Assembly (NCBI GenBank): GCA_037447655.1
Contig: JBBHKE010001423.1
Location: 64,001-89,647 of the forward strand
DNA length: 25,647 nucleotides
Origin: Zygnema cylindricum
Lineage: Eukaryota > Streptophyta > Zygnematophyceae > Zygnematales > Zygnemataceae
Direction of reading: 5' to 3'
Below, one piece after another: positions 19,938 through 25,647 of the stretch. Below the pieces are notes generated by a model. It ran no database searches. It was not told where the DNA came from and was given only the letters and a program-made list of their open reading frames with translations. Both the position numbers and the translations under genes were made by a program. Position 1 is the stretch's first letter; each line of letters opens with the position of its first letter.

Positions 19938-20545
19938 ATCGTATATTGAAAATCGTCAAATATTTTTTACACCGACCAACTTCAACTCGAAATCGTCATT
20001 TGCATACCATGTACGTGCGGACCAGGGCATCGTACCACACACATTTTGTACTCTTTGCAAACGCTTGTCAGATGCCAGCTCATTATTTTTAGGGTTTCTG
20101 CTTTTTCGCGTGACGAATGAGCGCTTCCACAAATAGTGTGACGAATGGCCGGTAACAAAAATAGCGCGACGAAAGCTCGTTACGAGATCACTTTCGTGAT
20201 TTCCGTTGAATTTTTGAATCCATATATCATGTGCCAAATTTTTCGATTTCCGTTGGTTGCCGTCGTGACACGTACATTCATTATCCAACGTGTCGCGGCT
20301 CAATTTTTTCTGTAAATGGTGATGTACCTCCTCGAGGTACATCACCATTTACAGAAACTTTCGAAGCGAATGCTTCGCGAAAAAGCATCCAACGGTCATT
20401 GTTACCTCCCAGACCTTTGGAGAATATTGGCAAGATTCTCTGTAATGTTGTTCACGTATAAAAACAAAATAAGAGATACGATGAAGTACGGATAGGTCCG
20501 GATTTCCATAAACAACTTCACTTTCCGTCTAATGGAAAGCCACCC
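19938..20545 (-). mobile_element. GGGTGGCG-family transposon, inverted truncated copy (copy 2)
   Basis: Read from 20545 leftward, this begins GGGTGGCTTTCCATTAGACG and follows copy 1 (17396 onward) closely for about 608 bp, including the palindrome. Homology stops near 19938, leaving out about 150 bp and the distal inverted end. Copy 1 and copy 2 thus form a large inverted repeat separated by about 1.9 kb. Confidence 0.8.
20307..20357. repeat. Perfect palindrome, second copy
   Basis: Arms 20307-20330 and 20334-20357 are exact reverse complements with CTC at the centre; the whole is the exact reverse complement of 17584-17634, although flanking sequence differs by substitutions and indels. Confidence 0.95.
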
Positions 20546-20551
20546 TTACAG

Positions 20552-20751
20552 TACACCGTGTATCGCTATTAGTGTTAATGGTCACTTAAAACATCTTTCA
20601 TCCGTACATTTTAGTCGGAAAATGGATCTGACGGCTGCGATTGAAAGCTAAGACTCTCATTCTTCGATTGGCGGTCTCCATGTGAAAATCTGACAAGTGT
20701 GTACGTAAAAAATATGTTTTAAGTGGTAAAAAAAAAAAAATAACACTACAG
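20552..20751. mobile_element. CACCG-family fold-back MITE (copy e), 3' end interrupted
   Basis: TACACCGTGTATCGCTATTA opens the element directly after the end of GGGTG copy 2. Inner blocks match copies b and f (GGATCTGACGGCTGCGATTG; TGTTTTAAGTGG). The copy breaks off at TAACACTA, where siblings continue with the last 20 or so bases, and another family member starts at 20752. Confidence 0.65.
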
Positions 20752-21271
20752 TACCTGAATCGCTATTATCGTAATGAAATAGATAGCGTAATGAAACAAT
20801 CAGCGTTATTTACGCTAATTGGGAATGTCGTTTTTTTTGGAAAACAATTTTTATTCTAATTTTTCGTATACTCTAATTTGTAAACTGCTTTGTAAAAATT
20901 TTCGGTGCAGAATATCTCCACACTAAAATATGTGCACGTACGAAATTGTTCAAATCGTACGCCGTCGCGTTTTATTGACATCCGCGAATGCCGGAAAACA
21001 TTTACGCAATTACATGTTAGCGCGACTACGGGACAGCGTGAATATCTTTTCTGTACTTTTTTACTTCAAAAAGTACAAAAAAGTACGTCTCGACAGGCCG
21101 TACACCACACTATTTATAATGGCACTATATTAGAGTCATGAATCCTATTTAATGGACTACCTCAAATAACGTGTAGAAACATTTAGAATGTTTAATTCTA
21201 TTTGAGAATTTGCCGAAAAAAACATGGTACCTCAATTAGCGTCCAACACGCTAATAGCGATTCACGGTGTA
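20752..21271. mobile_element. CACCG-family element (copy g), apparently nested
   Basis: The left end TACCTGAATCGCTATTAT is a decayed TACACCGTGAATCGCTATTA. The right end (ACGCTAATAGCGATTCACGG then TGTA) is its inverted complement. Subterminal sequences also pair (ACGCTAATTGGGAA near 20812; TACCTCAATTAGCGT near 21228). The length is 520 bp, with no credible gene inside. Confidence 0.6.
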
Positions 21272-21960
21272 GCATAGAAGACAAACGCTCAGGTGTTATT
21301 TTAGTGGTTAGAGATACAAACCCAGACTGGTCGCAACATGCCCAATCACCAAAAAAAAACGAAGAAAACCCTAAAAAATCAAAAGCCATAGTTCTAAAAA
21401 CTTAACCATTAAGCATGTATGTACGGACTGTTTTATTTGCTGTCAGCTGTTCAAAAAAAAAATTACGCTTTTATTCTCCATTACCATTAAAACATATGAC
21501 ACCGTAACGGAAGGCTCTCTGTTTCAAATGGAAAACGTCCTAATGGCGAATGTCCATCGTAACCATTTGTCCTCCGTTAACCTTGTCGTATGTGACAACG
21601 TTAGCGAAGAACAAAATCCTATTGGTCCAAATTTTTGTTTGGGAAGGAAAGTGCGCGCGCGGGTCCGTTTCTTTTTTCGCTAACTTATGGCTCACCGGAA
21701 AACATACAACGTTGAAAATTTAAAACCTAATATAGTCGTATAATAGAACCCAAAATAGTTGTACATCGAGCAAGCTTTGCCGATAATCAACATATACTTT
21801 TTCTAAGGGTCTCGACAATCGCGATATCCTGCCGATAAGAGATATTGCCGAATATCGCGCTTCCAAAACAGCTTGTTTGTCATTTTAAACCCTACATCAA
21901 TTGTTTTTTAAACGAAGAAAATGTAAATATAAAACATTAATGTGAAACGCAACCCCATGG

Positions 21961-22183
21961 TACACCGTGTATCGCTTTTAGTGTTAATGTTTTTTACTTT
22001 TTTTAGTTGCTTAAAACATCTTTTCTCCGTACACACATATCGGATTGTGGATCTGAGGGTTGCGATTGAAAGGTACTATTCTCAGCTTCCGGTTGGCTTG
22101 AAATTGAAAATCGGACAAGTGTACTGATAAAGATGTTTTAAGTGGCGAAAAAAATATTAACACTAATAGCGATACACGGTGTA
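21961..22183. mobile_element. CACCG-family fold-back MITE (copy f), best-preserved
   Basis: This complete 223-bp element starts TACACCGTGTATCGCTTTTA and ends TAATAGCGATACACGGTGTA. Complementarity extends about 80 bases in from each end (for example CTTAAAACATCTTT against AAAGATGTTTTAAG), giving a near full-length hairpin. TA at both edges fits a Stowaway/mariner-like target duplication; superfamily membership is inferred from that alone. Confidence 0.85.
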
Positions 22184-22743
22184 GCTTCAAGAATTTACAA
22201 CATCAGCTTCATTTCTCAGCTGAAATTGTCGTTTGAAAGATGATTTCATTTCCTGAAAAAAATGGTACAGCCATATAGGTACAAAAGGTACGAAAGGCTC
22301 TGAAAGTACAAAAAGTACAAATCACCCTTTGTACTTGATCGTTAAATTCAACCATTAGCCATTAGCTAACAAGTTAAGGGCGTCGTCAACTATGAAAAGC
22401 AAATGAAAAAATAAAAATGAAGTACACAACCTACCACAAAGTGCCTTCGCTAATTCCAAGTGATCCACGTTATTCTTGAAAAACAACAAAACTGAATGAA
22501 GACGGTTGACTTAGTATCTCTATGTGAAGGAAATTGTCTTATAAGAAAGAAGTTGCAAAAATCCCAATATGAAAAGGACAATAGCAAAGAAACATCTCAA
22601 GTAATTTGTCTTATAATATAGCAAAAATTACAAGAAAATTACCATAAAAGTCATCTCTTCAAAAACCATCACACATCACATTGATATAGACAAAAAAAGG
22701 ACAAACGAAAGAAATTTCTTCGAAAACATAATATAGGAGTCCC
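22184..22743. other. AT-rich intergenic DNA with a GTAC-rich patch
   Basis: No gene is seen. Six GTAC tetramers occur within about 75 bases at 22264-22336 (GGTACAG, GGTACAA, GGTACGA, AGTACAA twice, TGTACTT). Confidence 0.55.
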
Positions 22744-22830
22744 GTTGGCCCGAAAAATAATCTGGCCAAGATTTGAATCCGGGACCTTCACTAGGAAAAG
22801 CTGCCACGGCACTAACCACTACACAAAAAC
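22744..22830 (-). repeat. tRNA-derived SINE-like segment or tRNA pseudogene
   Basis: On the minus strand GTGTAGTGGTTAGTGCC (22824-22808) resembles an A box and GGATTCAAATC (22780-22770) a B box, spaced about as in a tRNA gene. The acceptor stem does not pair and the anticodon arm is not clean, so this is not a working tRNA. Such promoter halves are typical heads of plant SINEs; no SINE tail was delimited. Confidence 0.55.
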
Positions 22831-22896
22831 AATCGACGTTTTAATTTTCAGTGTCCCATTTTATGGGCACGTCACATCCCGGGTATTTACATACGT

Positions 22897-23280
22897 CTCG
22901 GCCCCTCTCCCCCCTCTCCCCTCTCTCCCTCTCTCCCTCTAAATTTCACTTTTTACTACTGGCCAAATTGCTCTCTAACAGTACATAGTATATTTCAATA
23001 ATTTTTTCATAAAATAAAGAATATTAAATATACTATACTAAATAATATTATAATAAATATATTATATCAAAAAAGTTAATATTAAATACATATAATGTTT
23101 CAGTAAAACATTTCATAAAATATATTCTGTTAAACAATATCATATTAAACATTTGATACTAAATAAAATTATATTTAATACATTATACTGTATAGTTGTT
23201 TCAATTTAAAATTTTGAAACACAGTCAACAATTTCAAAGTCATGCCAAAAACAAAAAAAAATAAAAAAAAATGCGACACT
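22897..23280. other. Low-complexity CT and AT-rich DNA
   Basis: A CT tract (22897-22941) is followed by about 240 bases of very AT-rich sequence with ATATTAAATA-type words (22980-23215). No gene is seen; if the P450 continues leftward this could be its last intron or 3' flank. Confidence 0.5.
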
Positions 23281-23600
23281 TTGAGTCCACCTCTTTTCCG
23301 GTCCTCTCCCTCCCCTGCCCTCTGTCTCTCCCTCTCCCTCTCCTCCTTAGGTCCAAGGTTGGTTATGACTTCCTCCTTTCCCTCTCTTTTCTTTCCTACG
23401 CCCAATCCCCCTCCCTCTTCGCCTCTCCCTCCCCTCTCCTCTCCTCATTCTTCTTTCCCCTCCACCATCTTCCCTCTCCCTCTCCTTCTCTCTCTCTTAT
23501 CTCCCCTCTCCCTCTCACCCTTATCTTTCCTCTCTTCTCTCCCCCCCCCCCTCCCCCTCCCTCATTCCTCTCCCTCTCCCCCTTACGGTCTCCCCCTTCA
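23281..23600 (+). repeat. Polypyrimidine (CTCCCT)n tract
   Basis: The plus strand is nearly pure C/T (CCCTCTCCCTCTCC-type words). On the P450 coding strand this is a GA-rich stretch immediately downstream of the proposed splice donor. Open frames across it on either strand are low-complexity artefacts. Confidence 0.8.
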
Positions 23601-24827
23601 TTTGGTTGGCCATACAGTCAGTCTTTGTCAGAATCTTCCCTTCTTCCATACTCCAATCAAAATTGTGAACCAAATGGGCAATTGTTAAAACCACCGTCGA
23701 ATACGCCAAATTATACCCGGGACACATTCTCCTCCCCGACCCAAAAGGAAGAAAACTGAAATCCGTTCCCCGAATATCGACATCTTTCTCGAGAAATCTC
23801 TCCGGTTTGAATACAAAGGGATCTTGCCACGTGGCAGGATCATGTTGGATTGCCCACGAGTTGATCTGTACCATTGTGCCGCGTGGCACATGATATTTTC
23901 CGTTCCCGAGAACGACATTTTCGACAGTGAAATGGGGTATGAGTAGTGCAGGAACGCAATGACGAAGGGTTTCTTTAACAACAGCTTTCAAATAAGGGAG
24001 TTCGAGAAGGAGACTCTCTAAATCCACCATTTCTTTATCCCCCATTTTCCCCTCGGAATCGGTACTGTTTTCTTCTTCCTTTTTTTCCTTTTTTTCCCCT
24101 TTTTCCTCTTTTGCCCCATTTATGCCCATAACTGTTTGCAATTCCTCTCTCAATGTAGACATAATTTCCGGATTTGAAAGAAGCTCGACCATTGCCCATT
24201 CCATGACTCCGGCACTTGTATCGGTTCCAGCCAAAATCATATCCTGTATAACCGCAATAATTTCAGTTTCTCCCAATTTTTCTTCATTTTCCGCTAATAA
24301 AAGAGCGTCACAGAAATCCTGTGGAAGACCTTTCCTCTCACCCTCGGAACTATTTCCATTTTCCGACAACATTTTCTGGTGAGATTTGATCTCATCTCCG
24401 AGCCACTTCGAGACAAACTCACTCACTTTTTCACACCGGGTTTTTACTCTCATGGGATCAAATGGGCGTAAAATCGGAATGTAATCCGCCAAATTAATTG
24501 TTCCCAATAATTCAAAAAGTTCCTCAATAACGGCGTTAAATTTATTCGCTTCCGAATTAAGTCGACCAGGAACACTATATTCGAACCTTCTTCCGACCGA
24601 CATTCTCAAAATATTATTTAGTGTAACCCTAGTCAGGTGGTGACGCAACATCACGCGACCATCACGAAGTTTGGCTTCTTGTGTGACAGCATCACACATT
24701 TCAGAAATTTCCTCCAGTCGAACGGGTTTCCATGCATTGAGCCGATTACGTGTAAACAAATTCATCGCACAAAGTTTTCGGAGACGTCTGTGGTAGGGAC
24801 CGGGAGGAGAGAAGGCAATATCTTTGC
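23587..24827 (-). CDS. Cytochrome P450, plant A-type (71-clan-like), central exon only
   Basis: P450s are haem monooxygenases, usually ER-anchored in plants. Visible in order: GKDIAFSPPGPYHRRLRKLC (helix C with W/H-R-x-x-R-K); the I-helix AGTDTSAGVMEW; ExxR (KETLR); PERF (FKPERFL); and the haem loop FLPFGSGRRMCPG with its Cys ligand. The upstream boundary is a strong acceptor (pyrimidine run, CTCCAG) at 24828, so the exon begins at the glycine of GKD. The downstream boundary is likely the donor GTAAGG at 23586. The roughly 80 N-terminal residues (membrane anchor, proline hinge) are absent and would be in an exon right of the window. The final 15 or so residues were not found. The exon encodes about 413 residues. 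An odd K/E-rich insertion of about 30 residues (around ORF residues 270-300 from the ATG at 24912) precedes the J'/K helix region. No stops interrupt the exon. Substrate and family number cannot be assigned. Confidence 0.85.
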
Positions 24828-25470
24828 CTGGAGGGAGAGGGGTAAGGAGAGGGAGAGGGAGGACTGGACTGAGAGAGTTAGGGAGGGAGTGGAAGAAAAA
24901 CTCGTCTTTCATTTCAATATTTCAATTTCAACACGTTTACGATTAACACAGTATTGAAAAATCCGCCTTGCTAGAGTTAGAGCACAAAAACCAAACCTTG
25001 TTATACCCACAACCAGAATCCCAACCAAAAAAAAGAAAAGGTATATTCATAAAAAACAGAAACCCAAGGACTCTGTCTAACTGAAGTCAACCCTAAAAAG
25101 GAAAGAACGACGAGCAAAACTCCGGATTATTCAGAAAAAGAAGACGACGTTTCCATCCACTTCTTACTTCTTGAGAAATGTTGACATATTAAAACTATTA
25201 TCGTCATAAGAACCTATCAAATAGACCCACTTTGATCCAGAATTTCTTACAACCAGAAAAATAAAAGCTCAAAATATCCAAATTAGACCACAAATCTAGC
25301 TATCAATGTAAGACCCAACATTTCCACCCAATATCATATTATCTCCATTTATTTGATAAAAACAAAATGTCAAGACCCCAAAACACCCATCAAAATATGA
25401 CCCGTTTATACCCACCAAACTACCCACCAAAAATTAGACGCACTTAATCCCACCCAAACTAGACACATTT
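24828..25470 (-). other. Probable 5'-side intron of the P450 gene
   Basis: Upstream of the acceptor the coding strand has a pyrimidine tract (about 24829-24905) and then T-rich, G-poor sequence typical of a plant intron. Nothing here resembles a P450 N-terminal exon (no hydrophobic anchor followed by a proline-rich hinge). The intron therefore extends past the window edge, unless the gene lacks its first exon. Confidence 0.5.
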
Positions 25471-25647
25471 AAACCAAGAAAAACTAGACCCGTTTAAACC
25501 AAGAAAAACTAGACACATGCAAACCAAGAAAAACTAGACACATTTAAACCAAGAAAAACTAGACACATTTAAACCAAGAAAAACTAGACACATTTAAACC
25601 AAGAAAAACTAGACACATTTAAACCAAGAAAAACTAGACACATTTAA
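25471..25647. repeat. 25-bp minisatellite
   Basis: Seven contiguous units beginning AAACCAAGAAAAACTAGACA run to the window edge; units 3-7 are essentially identical and the first two have a few changes. Looser relatives (CCCACCAAACTAC; CCCACCCAAACTAGACACAT) precede it from about 25415. Confidence 0.95.

Noticed and set aside
17660-20348. Related open frames (107 and 130 codons) in the two GGGTGGCG elements as a shared protein
   Set aside because: They are similar because the elements are copies. Indels shift the frames differently and the proteins diverge after the shared stretch, which is not how conserved coding sequence behaves. No transposase motif is visible.
23242-23759. Ser/Pro- and Leu-rich open frames on the plus strand opposite the P450 3' end
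   Set aside because: They translate a CT-rich tract; there is no signal peptide or splice-supported continuation as there is for the gene at 11609.
25471-25647. CRISPR-like direct repeats
   Set aside because: The 25-bp units are contiguous with no spacers, in an evident plant nuclear context.

Overview
The window looks like a piece of a repeat-rich nuclear genome from a land plant. The evidence is an A-type (71-clan-like) cytochrome P450 exon, a secreted Ser-Pro-rich extensin-like gene with T-rich GT-AG introns, and degenerate Ty1/copia elements. I cannot name the species. The sequence is AT-rich, carries many short inverted-repeat transposons, and has low gene density (two convincing genes in 25.6 kb), which suits a non-seed plant or another lineage with a repeat-laden genome. 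That placement is an inference.

Bases 1-6027 are Ty1/copia sequence. A plus-strand element leaves only its RNase H end (1-666), polypurine tract and 3' LTR (681-1718). That LTR abuts, at 1718/1719, the reverse transcriptase of a second, related element on the minus strand. The second element runs from its own 5' LTR (5001-6027) through a primer site matching the anticodon half of initiator tRNA-Met (4986-4999), gag, protease, integrase and the first part of RT. The simplest reading is one element inserted into the other. Both are dead through stops and frameshifts.

Bases 6028-11608 are gene-poor. They hold degenerate GA-rich repeats, a diverged tandem duplication with a 13-G run (7095-8131), an array dense in GTAC/CCGTAC (8976-9280) and one fold-back MITE (10448-10664).

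Bases 11609-14111 form a three-exon plus-strand gene for a predicted 653-residue secreted protein. It has a signal peptide, an unrecognised N-terminal region of about 190 residues, a Ser-Pro domain of about 390 residues encoded by 1.1 kb of almost pure pyrimidine, and a Cys-rich tail. A (GGAAA)n purine tract follows.

Bases 14731-22743 are non-coding and dominated by two TA-flanked families of inverted-repeat transposons. One begins CACCG and comprises small fold-back MITEs. The other begins GGGTGGCG, is about 0.7-0.8 kb long, and contains a conserved 24-bp-arm palindrome. Several are nested in each other or present as inverted pairs.

Bases 22744-25647 hold a tRNA-derived SINE-like segment, AT-rich and CT-rich low-complexity DNA, and the large central exon of a P450 gene on the minus strand (23587-24827). 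The P450's first coding exon must lie beyond the right edge, past an intron that carries a 25-bp minisatellite. Its last exon was not found. The two genes share no evident pathway, and nothing suggests a cluster.
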